Below, piece by piece: positions 25,755 to 34,077 of a stretch of 64,000 nucleotides of DNA (position 1 is the first letter of the stretch; the number at the start of each line of letters is the position of its first letter). This DNA is from Vibrio sp. ES.051. GTDB taxonomy: Bacteria > Pseudomonadota > Gammaproteobacteria > Enterobacterales > Vibrionaceae. The DNA is taken from positions 248,001 to 312,000 of the forward strand of contig NZ_PDJL01000003.1 of the NCBI RefSeq assembly GCF_002563795.1. Direction: 5' to 3'. Both the position numbers and the translations under genes were made by a program. The notes under the pieces are model-generated. The model did not search any database. It was not told the DNA's origin and saw nothing but the letters and a program-made list of their open reading frames with translations.

Positions 25755-27086
25755 TTGCAATTTAAAGATCTCGGCCTAGACAACCGATTGTTGAAGAACC
25801 TAAAACACTACGATTTTAAAAAAGCGACTGAAATTCAACAGCAGGCGATCCCTGTTTCGATCGCAGGCAAGGATCTATTGGCATCGTCGAAAACGGGTTC
25901 GGGCAAGACTTTGGCTTTTGTATTGCCAATGCTTCACAAGTCTCTAAAGAATAAATCGTTTTCTGCCAAAGACCCACGCGCAGTGATCCTTGCTCCAACT
26001 CGTGAACTTGCGAAGCAGGTGTATGGCGAGCTTCGTTCAATGCTGGCTGGACTGTCTTACGAGGCTGCGTTAATCGTGGGTGGTGAGAACTTTAACGACC
26101 AAGTGAAAGCGTTGCGTCGTTACCCTAAATTTATCGTGGCGACCCCTGGGCGTTTGGCGGATCATTTGGAGCATCGCTCGTTGTTTCTAGACGGTTTGGA
26201 AACGCTGATTCTTGATGAAGCCGATCGCATGTTGGATTTAGGGTTTGCGCCGGAGCTTCGTCGTATCCATAAAGCGGCTAAGCATCGTCGTCGTCAGACA
26301 TTAATGTTCTCAGCAACGCTTGATCATGGGGACGTTAATGATATTGCATCTGAAATGCTGAATAACCCGAAACGCATTGCCATCGGGGTTTCTCACGAAG
26401 TACCAACAGATATCACGCAAAAGTTCTATCTTTGCGATCATTTGGATCACAAAGAAGCGATCTTAGAACGTGTTATTGAAGAAGCTGAATATCGTCAGAT
26501 CATCATTTTTACGGCAACTCGTGACGATACCGAGCGTCTCACCACGAAGCTGAACGAGAAAAAACTCAAGGCGGTGGCGTTGAGTGGTAGTCTAAACCAG
26601 ACGCAACGTAATACCATCATGAGCCAATTTGAGCGTGCGGTATTTAAAATTCTTGTCACTACGGACGTTGCGTCTCGTGGTTTGGATATCTCAAAAGTAA
26701 CGCATGTTATCAACTTCGATATGCCTAAGCATACAGAAGAATATGTGCACCGTATTGGTCGTACGGGTCGTGCTGGCAATAAAGGTGATGCGGTTTCTCT
26801 TGTTGGTCCAAAAGACTGGGAGAGTTTTAAACGTGTGGAAGCATACTTACAACAAGATCTGACTTTCTCTGAATTTGAAGATCTGAAAGGTAAGTTTAAA
26901 GGCCTGAGACCACGTAAGCCTGATTTACGTAGCAAAAAGAACCCGACGAAAAAAGCACGTCCTCAAGAGAAAAAGGCAGCGAAGAAACCGGTTAAGCGCG
27001 ATAAGAGCTTCTATAAAAACGTATCTGTGGGTGATGATGTTTTCATCCCAAAGAAGAAGCCGGCGGCACCAAACTCAGAAGATTAA
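25755..27086 (+). CDS. DEAD-box ATP-dependent RNA helicase (RhlE-like)
   Basis: A 443-residue helicase. I choose TTG at 25755 as start (MQFKDLGLDNRL): GGAG lies seven bases before it, whereas the more upstream in-frame TTG overlaps that site. No ATG is suitable. All family motifs are present: Q motif, ASSKTGSGKT, PTRELAKQ, TPGRL, DEAD in LILDEADRML, FSAT and HRIGRTGR. The C-terminal 60 residues are Lys/Arg/Pro-rich, as in RhlE and SrmB relatives, and likely bind RNA. It probably acts in ribosome assembly or mRNA turnover. The use of a rare TTG start may limit expression. Confidence 0.9.
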   Translation: MQFKDLGLDNRLLKNLKHYDFKKATEIQQQAIPVSIAGKDLLASSKTGSGKTLAFVLPMLHKSLKNKSFSAKDPRAVILAPTRELAKQVYGELRSMLAGLSYEAALIVGGENFNDQVKALRRYPKFIVATPGRLADHLEHRSLFLDGLETLILDEADRMLDLGFAPELRRIHKAAKHRRRQTLMFSATLDHGDVNDIASEMLNNPKRIAIGVSHEVPTDITQKFYLCDHLDHKEAILERVIEEAEYRQIIIFTATRDDTERLTTKLNEKKLKAVALSGSLNQTQRNTIMSQFERAVFKILVTTDVASRGLDISKVTHVINFDMPKHTEEYVHRIGRTGRAGNKGDAVSLVGPKDWESFKRVEAYLQQDLTFSEFEDLKGKFKGLRPRKPDLRSKKNPTKKARPQEKKAAKKPVKRDKSFYKNVSVGDDVFIPKKKPAAPNSED

Positions 27087-27128
27087 CCTCTCCTCTGTTT
27101 TAATAACCTGACGCTATTTGTTAAAAAT

Positions 27129-27152
27129 CCGAGTATTCGTACTCGGGTTTAT
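27129..27152 (+). terminator. Terminator after the helicase gene
   Basis: A 7-bp stem CCGAGTA/TACTCGG with a TTCG tetraloop, A-rich upstream and T-rich downstream. Confidence 0.85.
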
Positions 27153-27364
27153 TTTATTGTTGGCATCACTCTGAAACGGTTGCTTAATTAGGTTCTAAAA
27201 ATGAAGTCAATCACATGTCTATGACTTGCATTCGCTGCATTGGCTTTGGTGAGACTGTTTCCGTGGAATAACACATGACTTTTTCGTTGTGCAGCATACT
27301 TATTAGGAATATTATTAATGCGTTGAGTGAGTGATCTCAACTCGTTCAGGGTTAGTGAGTTCTT

Positions 27365-27844
27365 ATGTCTCAGATTTGCTTGAAAAAATTGCTTTTTATG
27401 CTGCTTACGATGGTGTTGCTACCAGCGCATGTTTTTGCTGCGAAAATAGATCAGAAAGCGCATTTACCTTACTTTTCTAAGCTGCAACCATTTGTTACGA
27501 GTATTGCTTTTGCAAATACCTCAATCGATTTTTCTGAGGTCTCAGAAGAAACGACGCAGTCTCCGGTTTCTGAAAGTCATGCAAGACTCGATACGCTAGC
27601 CCTATTTAACACTCAACGTTGGGTTTCTCACTTACGTGAAGGCCTCGATGATGAGCATGTTGACGTTGTTGGCGATCTAAACACGCCTTTCTATGCTGAC
27701 GCAGGTTATGCCTACAGCCTGATGGATATCAATAGGCGTCAAAACCAGTCCACTTTTTATCATTTCACAAGCGGTCATCGCATTTCTGGTTGGAAAGAGA
27801 CCAACGCAATGTACGTTGCACTCAATAGTCAGTTTTCTGCCTAA
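27365..27844 (+). CDS. vemP: VemP, export-monitoring arrest peptide
   Basis: A 159-residue exported protein directly upstream of secD-secF. A signal peptide spans about 1-25 (KKLLFMLLTMVLLPAHVFA). The C-terminal stretch matches the arrest sequence known from V. alginolyticus VemP: HRISGWKETNAMYVAL with Trp143 and Gln156, followed by only three more residues. VemP (Ishii, Chiba, Mori and colleagues) stalls its own ribosome near codon 156 when export is slow, for instance at low sodium when the Na+-driven SecDF1 is inactive. The stall switches on translation of the downstream secD2-secF2. Length, position and arrest motif all agree, so the call is firm. Confidence 0.95.
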   Translation: MSQICLKKLLFMLLTMVLLPAHVFAAKIDQKAHLPYFSKLQPFVTSIAFANTSIDFSEVSEETTQSPVSESHARLDTLALFNTQRWVSHLREGLDDEHVDVVGDLNTPFYADAGYAYSLMDINRRQNQSTFYHFTSGHRISGWKETNAMYVALNSQFSA

Positions 27845-28007
27845 ACACCATCTATTTGCACCATTGTGCACTCTTAACACGACGATTGTATTCGACAGGG
27901 CGTATCCGTCCTGAGTATTTCATACCCTGAATTTATTCTGGGGGCATCTGTCGTGTGTTAAGCCTTGTTATTAAAAGCTTCACTTAGTAGTGAAGGGATG
28001 ATGTTTA
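27842..28007 (+). promoter_or_regulatory. vemP-secD regulatory RNA structure masking the secD start
   Basis: The bases at 27842-27852 (beginning at the vemP stop codon, TAAACACCATC) can pair with 27997-28007 (GATGATGTTTA) in 10 of 11 positions. The latter lies between the secD ribosome site GAAGGGA and its ATG at 28009. Nested inside are CTTAACACGAC (27873-27883) against GTCGTGTGTTAAG (27950-27962), 11 pairs with a 2-base bulge, and CTTCACT/AGTGAAG around 27978-27995, which touches the ribosome site. A ribosome stalled at codon 156 (27830-27832) would cover the left arm and free the secD start. The pairing is read by eye; the mechanism follows the published VemP model. Confidence 0.75.
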
Positions 28008-28008
28008 C

Positions 28009-29847
28009 ATGAAAAAAACACCAAAACAGCAAAAGAACAGAAAGCTGATGAATCACTACTCAGCTTGGAAATATGTCGTATTAATCACGACGGTCATTAT
28101 CTTAACGTTAAGCGCGATTCCGACTTGGTTCGGTGAGCAACCATCAGTCCAGTTGACGTTTTCAAACCAAAACAGCAGTGAAATGTCGGTTGTTCAGTTA
28201 AACCAACTATTGAAAACCAATCACATCTCAGCAGACAAAATCATCGAAAAAGATGGCCAAACGACCATTGTATTCGATGATGAAAATGCGCAAAGCAAAG
28301 CTCGTGCGTTACTAAACAAAGAGCTAAATAAAGAAGACAGCATTACCTTCTCATATGTGTCTGTTGCTCCAGAATGGCTGAATGAGATGGGTTTTAGCCC
28401 AATCAAACTCGGCCTTGACCTTCGCGGTGGGGTACAGTTCCTCTTGAATGTCGACGTAAATAAAGCATTTGAGGAGCAACGTAATGCTTTGATCGATGAG
28501 ATCAAAGCAAGCCTACGAGATCAGCGCGTGCGTGGTGTACAAATTCGCGCAGAAAGTGGTAACCGCATTGCGGTAAACAGTGAGAGTGATACCGCCCTAG
28601 CTGAAGTCAATCAATTCTTGCGTCAAAACTATCCAGGTTGGGTGGTGAAAAGCTCATCTCGCGGCTTTGTTCTTGAGCCAAGTGAGCAGAATATTCAAGA
28701 GTTCCAATCAACGACATTGCAACAAAACTTAAAAATTATGCGTGGTCGTATTGAAGAGCTAGGCATTACGGAAGCATTAGTTCAGCGTCAGGGTAAAGAC
28801 AGCATTCGTATTGAGCTCCCAGGTGTACAAGACCCAGCACAAGCGAAAAACGTTATTGGTGCCACTGCGAGTTTGGCATTCTACGAAGTGAAAGAGGCAG
28901 GCCAAGCGCGAAGCGGCCAAGATCTTGTGCTGAAAGATAACGATGGCCGAACTGTTATTCTGGAGAAACGACCAGTCCTAACGGGTGAGCACATTGTTAA
29001 CGCTCGTGCAGGCGTCGACAATATGGGGATGTCAGAAGTTAACATCTCGCTTGACCACGCGGGCGGTAAAAAGATGAGTGATTTCTCTGCCACGCATATT
29101 GGCAAGCCAATGGCGACGGTTTATCGCGAATACAAGACAAACGACCGTGGCGTAACAGAGCGCAGCGAGCGCGTTATTAGCGTTGCGACTATTCAATCTC
29201 AACTTGGTAGCCAATTCCGTATTACCGGCGCTGGCAGCATGGACGAAGCGCAGCAGTTAGCGCTATTACTTCGTGCGGGTTCGCTAACCGCGCCGGTTAC
29301 CATCGTAGAAGAGCGCACTATTGGTGCTTCTTTGGGGGCTGAAAACATTGAAAATGGCTTTGCGGCACTTGCTTTAGGTATGGGGTTAACACTGACCTTT
29401 ATGGCGCTTTGGTACCGCCGCTTAGGTTGGGTGGCGAACGTGGCGCTTTGTGCCAACATGCTTTGTTTGCTGGGCTTAATTGCCTTGTTACCAGGTGCGG
29501 TGCTAACGCTGCCAGGTATTGCCGGGTTGGTGTTAACCGTCGGTATGGCAGTGGACACCAACGTGATTATCTTCGAGCGTATTAAGGACAAAATGCGTGA
29601 AGGCCGCAGTTTCGCTCAAGCGATTGATCTGGGCTTTGATAGCGCGTTCTCGACCATCCTTGATGCCAACATTACTACCATGATCACCGCCGTGATTTTA
29701 TACGCCATCGGTAACGGTCCCATCCAAGGCTTTGCCTTAACACTCGGATTAGGTTTGTTAACCAGTATGTTTACAGGCGTATTTGCCTCTCGAGCAATGA
29801 TCAATTTAATTTGGGGCCGAGATGCCCGTCGTGATGTGAGGGTTTAA
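28009..29847 (+). CDS. secD: Protein-export membrane protein SecD (SecD2)
   Basis: A 612-residue subunit of the SecDF complex, which uses an ion gradient to pull proteins out of the SecYEG channel on the periplasmic side. One N-terminal membrane helix (about 20-40), a large periplasmic domain with LGLDLRGGVQFLLNVD near residue 137, and five C-terminal helices are visible. The conserved TM4 Asp sits in GMAVDTNVIIFERIKDKMREG. It is preceded by vemP, which identifies it as the second, VemP-controlled SecD; in V. alginolyticus this paralogue complex works without sodium. It has a GAAGGGA site in a putative hairpin. Two bases separate it from secF. Confidence 0.95.
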   Translation: MKKTPKQQKNRKLMNHYSAWKYVVLITTVIILTLSAIPTWFGEQPSVQLTFSNQNSSEMSVVQLNQLLKTNHISADKIIEKDGQTTIVFDDENAQSKARALLNKELNKEDSITFSYVSVAPEWLNEMGFSPIKLGLDLRGGVQFLLNVDVNKAFEEQRNALIDEIKASLRDQRVRGVQIRAESGNRIAVNSESDTALAEVNQFLRQNYPGWVVKSSSRGFVLEPSEQNIQEFQSTTLQQNLKIMRGRIEELGITEALVQRQGKDSIRIELPGVQDPAQAKNVIGATASLAFYEVKEAGQARSGQDLVLKDNDGRTVILEKRPVLTGEHIVNARAGVDNMGMSEVNISLDHAGGKKMSDFSATHIGKPMATVYREYKTNDRGVTERSERVISVATIQSQLGSQFRITGAGSMDEAQQLALLLRAGSLTAPVTIVEERTIGASLGAENIENGFAALALGMGLTLTFMALWYRRLGWVANVALCANMLCLLGLIALLPGAVLTLPGIAGLVLTVGMAVDTNVIIFERIKDKMREGRSFAQAIDLGFDSAFSTILDANITTMITAVILYAIGNGPIQGFALTLGLGLLTSMFTGVFASRAMINLIWGRDARRDVRV

Positions 29848-29849
29848 TC

Positions 29850-30752
29850 ATGGTCGAAATGCTAAAACAAAATATTCGTAAAATTCGCTATTTCACTACG
29901 CTAGTTTCCATCGTTTTGACGGTGATCGCACTGGTTGCTCTAGGCTTTAAAGGGTTGAACCTAGGCTTGGATTTCACTGGTGGTATGGTGACAGAAGTGA
30001 AAGTCGATAAGCCGTTAACCAACCACGATCTGCTTGATGCACTGCAACCAAAACTTGGTGAATCAACCTCTGTCACCCGCACAGGTGAAGATGGTCGTTG
30101 GCTTATTCGTTACTCCGCCCCAGAAGAAGGACAAACTCTGCCAAGTGTGGAAGAGGTATTAAAGCCAGTTTCACATCAAGTTGATGTCGTCAGCAGCAGT
30201 ATTGTTGGTGCTCAAGTTGGTCAGGATTTGTTTGAGCAAGGCGGTTTAGCACTATTGATTTGTGTGCTGAGCATTCTTGGTTACTTGTGTTTCCGTTTTG
30301 AGTGGCGATTAGCGAGCGGTTCTATATTTGCTCTGGCTCATGACGTAATTGTCGTTCTTGGCTTCTTTGCTGTTACCCAGATGGAGTTCAACTTAACGGT
30401 TTTTGCTGCCGTGTTGGCAATTTTAGGCTACTCATTGAATGATTCGATCATCATTGCAGACCGAATCCGTGAGCTACTGATCGCGAAACAAAGTTGGGAA
30501 ATGGAAGACATCAATGACCAAGCTGTCATCGCGACATTCTCTAGAACGATGGTGACTTCAGGCACAACACTGATTACTGTTGGTGCATTATGGATGATGG
30601 GCGGAGCACCGCTAGCGGGTTTCTCAACCGCGATGTTTATTGGTGTGCTATCCGGTACATGGTCGTCCATTTCCATTGGTACCGTATTGCCAGAGCGGTT
30701 CAAACTCGAACCGAAGCATTACTTGCCTGTTGAGATTGATACCGCGCCGTAA
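29850..30752 (+). CDS. secF: Protein-export membrane protein SecF (SecF2)
   Basis: A 300-residue partner of SecD with six membrane helices and a small periplasmic domain (GLNLGLDFTGGMVTEV near residue 40). The conserved TM4 block GYSLNDSIIIADRIREL carries the Asp and Arg that work with the SecD Asp in ion conduction. It follows secD by two bases, so it is in the vemP-secD-secF operon, and a strong terminator comes after it. Confidence 0.95.
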   Translation: MVEMLKQNIRKIRYFTTLVSIVLTVIALVALGFKGLNLGLDFTGGMVTEVKVDKPLTNHDLLDALQPKLGESTSVTRTGEDGRWLIRYSAPEEGQTLPSVEEVLKPVSHQVDVVSSSIVGAQVGQDLFEQGGLALLICVLSILGYLCFRFEWRLASGSIFALAHDVIVVLGFFAVTQMEFNLTVFAAVLAILGYSLNDSIIIADRIRELLIAKQSWEMEDINDQAVIATFSRTMVTSGTTLITVGALWMMGGAPLAGFSTAMFIGVLSGTWSSISIGTVLPERFKLEPKHYLPVEIDTAP

Positions 30753-30775
30753 TGCGAGGTGCTGAAGGTAAAAAA

Positions 30776-30808
30776 GTAAAACGCCACTCAGTTTGAGTGG
30801 CGTTTTAC
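30776..30808. terminator. Bidirectional terminator after secF
   Basis: A perfect 15-bp stem GTAAAACGCCACTCA and its complement with a 3-base loop, A and T rich at the base. It lies between convergent genes. Confidence 0.92.
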
Positions 30809-30814
30809 TTTGTG

Positions 30815-31138
30815 CTATTTCACACGCATCAAGCGGTGTTTGACGTGACCTAAATCGAACTCAATGATTTGAGAGCGCTTCATGGATTCAACCAGGCGCA
30901 GCATAGATGCGTGATAACCTTTCTTTTTCATCCATTGCAATGGCTCAGAAAAGCTGTCCTCGTTTACGATGTAAGATTCACCTTTGTGTTCTCCGGCATA
31001 AACGTTTACGACCCAAACCCGGGTCTGAAAGTCTAATGCTTCACTTATGTTTTGCGTGATTTTTCTTAGGATATTTTTCATCATTTTCATCATTTTCATC
31101 ATTTTCATCATTTTCATCATTTTCATCATTTTCATCAT
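30815..31138 (-). CDS. Small protein with Met-Met-Lys repeat N terminus
   Basis: The reading frame opens with seven repeats of Met-Met-Lys, encoded by the 9-bp tandem repeat listed separately, and continues NILRKITQNISEALDF to an 86-residue conserved-looking body ending HRLMRVK. Because each unit offers two ATG codons, the true start is ambiguous; no good ribosome site precedes the first. The body contains a VNVYAGEHKGESYIV segment and is basic near the C terminus; I do not recognise a family. It is convergent with secF and shares its terminator. Copy-number change would alter the number of starts without shifting the frame. Confidence 0.6.
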   Translation of the reverse strand: MMKMMKMMKMMKMMKMMKMMKNILRKITQNISEALDFQTRVWVVNVYAGEHKGESYIVNEDSFSEPLQWMKKKGYHASMLRLVESMKRSQIIEFDLGHVKHRLMRVK

Positions 31139-31143
31139 TTTCA
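31075..31143. repeat. 9-bp tandem repeat (seven full copies)
   Basis: Seven uninterrupted copies of TTTTCATCA on the + strand (31075-31137) followed by a partial copy. On the - strand each copy is ATGATGAAA-type and codes Met-Met-Lys at the start of the gene ending at 30815. The perfect array is prone to slippage and should vary between strains. Confidence 0.95.
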
Positions 31144-31151
31144 GCGTTGCT

Positions 31152-31772
31152 TTAGCTCAGTAATAGCCAAACACCAACTCCCATCATTAAAGTGCCCGCG
31201 ATACGGTTCATCAGGCGTACATTCTTTGATTGACCCAACACGCGTTTCAACCCTTTACCACCCGTGGCGTAAAGAGACATACAAATGAACTCAAAAAGAA
31301 GAATGATGGAGACAAGCACGATCAGCTGTGGAGCAAGAGCCGCATTTTGGTCGATAAAAGGCGGCAGCAGAGAAATCATAAATGCCCAGCCTTTTGGGTT
31401 TGCGATAGCGGTAACGAAGCCTTGCATGATGAGCGCGACATTGCCACTTTTGGGTGTCTCCAAAGTATCGACATTTATTGCCAACTTACCTCGAGATCGC
31501 CACATTTCTACACCAAGGTAGAGTAAGTAGCCGCCACCAATAAACTTTAGTGCGATAAACATCCAAGGATAGTTGAGCATGATCGCTGCGATCCCTAGTA
31601 CAGCCGAGACTGAAACCAGCGCGACACCGACCAGTTCACCAATCATCATCCATAATGTGCGGCGATAGCCGATACTCATGCCTAGCGTTAAAGCGAGCGT
31701 CATGCACATCCCAGGGGTGATGGAAACGAAAAAGAAAGTAGGGATGAACATACTAAGTAATGCAAAATTCAT
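31152..31772 (-). CDS. LysE/RhtB-family amino acid exporter
   Basis: A 206-residue inner-membrane protein with about six helices. The family signature is the SITPGMCMTLALTLGMSIGYRR segment near residues 17-38 (normally PGP; here PGM), and ANPKGWAFMISLLPPF near 125. The ATG at 31772 gives the standard N terminus and length, though no good ribosome site precedes it. Members export amino acids or related metabolites; the substrate here is not predictable. The variant PGM rather than PGP is worth noting. Confidence 0.82.
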   Translation of the reverse strand: MNFALLSMFIPTFFFVSITPGMCMTLALTLGMSIGYRRTLWMMIGELVGVALVSVSAVLGIAAIMLNYPWMFIALKFIGGGYLLYLGVEMWRSRGKLAINVDTLETPKSGNVALIMQGFVTAIANPKGWAFMISLLPPFIDQNAALAPQLIVLVSIILLFEFICMSLYATGGKGLKRVLGQSKNVRLMNRIAGTLMMGVGVWLLLS

Positions 31773-32203
31773 AGGTATTTTGGAATTAGTAATTAAAGAT
31801 AGCTCACAAAGATAGTGCAAAGCGAAGAAGGATGCTACTACAAAGAGAGAGGATATTTCAGTTGAGTGCGGTATAAGTTTTGACGGCAGTTTTATGGATT
31901 GAAGAGCATCATCGTCAACCTTTTTCTTTACTGGCCCTTAATTGAAACACAACAAAAAGAACGCATGGTTTTATTTTCTTAATTGCTCTTTCTGCCAATG
32001 ACCGTTCATTTGTCTACACTTATAGTTCGGCTTTTCGTAAACATATTGTGAAAACGCAGGTAAACGACCAGCATTTGGGTTGAAGCGATGATGGTACAAT
32101 CAAACCATTTGATTGCTTATTAATCACAAAAGAGTGGAAATTAATAAAAGAGAAAAGATAGTGCTGGGTTAAGAATACAATTCAAACCACAAAAGGTGAC
32201 GGT
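31773..32203. other. Intergenic region upstream of LysE-like gene and micro-ORF
   Basis: About 430 bases between divergent features, AT-rich, with presumed promoters on both strands. No longer ORF, RNA gene or repeat is evident. Confidence 0.5.
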
Positions 32204-32278
32204 ATGAACATGGAATCAACCATTATTGAATATACTGTGGCAATTATAGGCTTACTTATGACAGGCGTGACCCTCTGA
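32204..32278 (+). CDS. Putative 24-residue membrane microprotein
   Basis: An ATG preceded by AAAGGTGACGGT opens a 24-codon frame. After the start and a few polar residues (MNMESTIIEY) it consists of one hydrophobic stretch (TVAIIGLLMTGVTL), the pattern of single-helix small membrane proteins. The stop codon lies inside a hairpin that could terminate its transcript. There is no homology evidence, so this is a candidate only. Confidence 0.45.
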   Translation: MNMESTIIEYTVAIIGLLMTGVTL

Positions 32279-32297
32279 GCAAAACAGCCCAGAGGGT
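32270..32297. terminator. Possible hairpin terminator between micro-ORF and yccF
   Basis: An 8-bp stem ACCCTCTG/CAGAGGGT with a 12-base loop at the junction of convergent features; T tracts are weak. Confidence 0.5.
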
Positions 32298-32305
32298 AGA
32301 AAGCG

Positions 32306-32737
32306 TTATCGATTAATGTTGTAGCGAGCCGCTGCGGCTTCTTCTGACGAGATAACCGTTTTACCAATCGGCGCGAGAGAAATTACCGCAAGTTTCAAGT
32401 GTTGGAGCGCAAATGGAATACCGATTATCGTGACAAAACACGCTGCGGCGGAGAGCACATGACCGACAGCCAGCCAAATGCCTGCAAACACAAACCAAAT
32501 TACGTTACCTATCACACCAAGAGGGCTAGTGCCAATGTCCATCTCGTTGGACAATTCATCACGCGAAATGGCTTCTTTGCCGAATGGGAAAAAAGAAAAG
32601 TTACCCATAACGATACAAGCGCGTCCCCATGGTATTCCGATGATGCTGATGAACGCTAGGATACCGAAAAACCACCATAGCAATCCCATAAACACGCCAC
32701 CAAATACAAACCAGATGATGTTGCCGAGTGTTCTCAT
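32306..32737 (-). CDS. yccF: YccF-family inner membrane protein
   Basis: A 143-residue protein; the ATG at 32737 follows AGGAA and gives MRTLGNIIWFVFGG, the family's usual start. Two copies of the YccF domain (DUF307) are visible: GNIIWFVFGG...IIGIPWGR...PFGKE and GNVIWFVFAG...IIGIPFALQ...PIGKT, each with a pair of membrane helices. The length is close to E. coli YccF (148). The function of the family is not known. It stands alone between intergenic regions. Confidence 0.88.
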   Translation of the reverse strand: MRTLGNIIWFVFGGVFMGLLWWFFGILAFISIIGIPWGRACIVMGNFSFFPFGKEAISRDELSNEMDIGTSPLGVIGNVIWFVFAGIWLAVGHVLSAAACFVTIIGIPFALQHLKLAVISLAPIGKTVISSEEAAAARYNINR

Positions 32738-33006
32738 TCTATTTCCTACTTCTAATATGTGATGATGTATCATGCGAATGCCACTCCTAAATAGGAGCGA
32801 GCAGCAATTCTAACCTCAAATTTTGAGCAGCTTAATCGCTTTAAGCTTAACAGAATATGAATGTTTTCAATCAAAGTTTACAGTGAGATTGAGGTATCTA
32901 AAACCTTGCACTCCAAACTTGATACCTTCAGGTTCTTCATTTTTAACTCGTGGTTAGTATAGGAAAGGAACCCGTGTTTAGCGCCAATAAAATAAGCCGA
33001 ATCCAG

Positions 33007-33939
33007 TCAAACTTTGATCGCTTTCTCGACATAGTGATAAATCCGCTGAGCAAGTTGGTGGCTGGCAATATTGCGGTGTACGACTTCACTGGCGAGTGTC
33101 CCGGATTGAATGATGTCAAACCAATCGAGCAACATCGAGTGGAAACCTTTGCCTGTGAGCATTGGCGTCCAGTCTTTCAAGTTAACTTTTTGCTCTTGGT
33201 TGTTTTGCCATCGCTTACCTTCAACAAAAGAATCAAACTCGACTGCTGTGTTGGAGTAACAAGCTTGAACGCGCTCTGTTGTCATACCGAAGTGGCGGTT
33301 CATTGAAGCATGTAGCAGGGTCTCGCCTTGTTGCCACTGAATATCCAAACGCGCTAATTGGTTGCCATCAAACTGATGCGTAATATATGCATCTTGCAAA
33401 TCGGCTTTGGCGGTTACGTTCACGCTATCGAGCGGATGGATAAAGTCATCAAAAATAAAGGTACGAATATCCCCCGGCAGTTGGTGTCGATTTTTTTCCC
33501 AACGTAATGATTTCAAGCCAGAGATATTACCTTGCTGTACCCCCTGCATATGTTGGTTATACAGCGGGATATGACGGCGATTGAACCCGACGTACAGCGG
33601 TTGATTTACTCGCGCCGCGATATCGTAAAGCTTTTCTACGGCTTCTGCACTGTCAGCCAATGGCTTATCAACAAAGGTGGGAATGCCTTGGAGTAAAAAA
33701 TATTCCGCGATTTGAAAGTGGACGCTTGTCGCAGCATGGATCATCACCGCATCCACACCGAAGCCAACGAGCTGTGGGTACTCTTGGCAGGTTTCAGTGA
33801 TACGATATTGCTGCGCGAGTGTCTTAAGCGTGTCTGAATTGCGAGTGCATAATACCAGTTCAATATTGGGAAGTTGCGTGATAACAGGAAGGTACGCTTT
33901 CTGAGCAATGTCTCCCAAGCCAATGATGCCTATTTTCAT
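33007..33939 (-). CDS. Gfo/Idh/MocA-family oxidoreductase (MviM-like)
   Basis: A 310-residue NAD(P)-dependent oxidoreductase. The ATG at 33939 follows AAGGA and starts MKIGIIGLGDIAQKAYLPV, the Rossmann GxGxxA-like dinucleotide motif. The EKP-type motif is present as FVDKPLADSAE (about 92-102), and the C-terminal sheet domain follows. The size and sequence resemble E. coli MviM/YceM. Its sugar or polyol substrate cannot be told. A terminator belonging to eptA separates it from the upstream gene. Confidence 0.87.
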   Translation of the reverse strand: MKIGIIGLGDIAQKAYLPVITQLPNIELVLCTRNSDTLKTLAQQYRITETCQEYPQLVGFGVDAVMIHAATSVHFQIAEYFLLQGIPTFVDKPLADSAEAVEKLYDIAARVNQPLYVGFNRRHIPLYNQHMQGVQQGNISGLKSLRWEKNRHQLPGDIRTFIFDDFIHPLDSVNVTAKADLQDAYITHQFDGNQLARLDIQWQQGETLLHASMNRHFGMTTERVQACYSNTAVEFDSFVEGKRWQNNQEQKVNLKDWTPMLTGKGFHSMLLDWFDIIQSGTLASEVVHRNIASHQLAQRIYHYVEKAIKV

Positions 33940-34022
33940 CTTGGTCCTTATGTTTCGATGTGTGGATAGCAGATTGGTATTATAACGCTCCATGAAGTGA
34001 TTAGTTTAAATGTCTGTGTATA

Positions 34023-34057
34023 AAAAAGCCTGACTCACATTTTGGTTCAGGCTTTTT
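34023..34057 (-). terminator. Terminator after eptA
   Basis: An 11-bp perfect stem AAAAAGCCTGA/TCAGGCTTTTT with a 13-base loop, 20 bases past the eptA stop. Confidence 0.9.
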
Positions 34058-34077
34058 GTTTTCGTTCAGAAAAAAGT

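Noticed and set aside
31075..31143. Tandem repeat considered as a CRISPR-like array
   Set aside because: The units are 9 bp and contiguous with no spacers, and they lie in an open reading frame.
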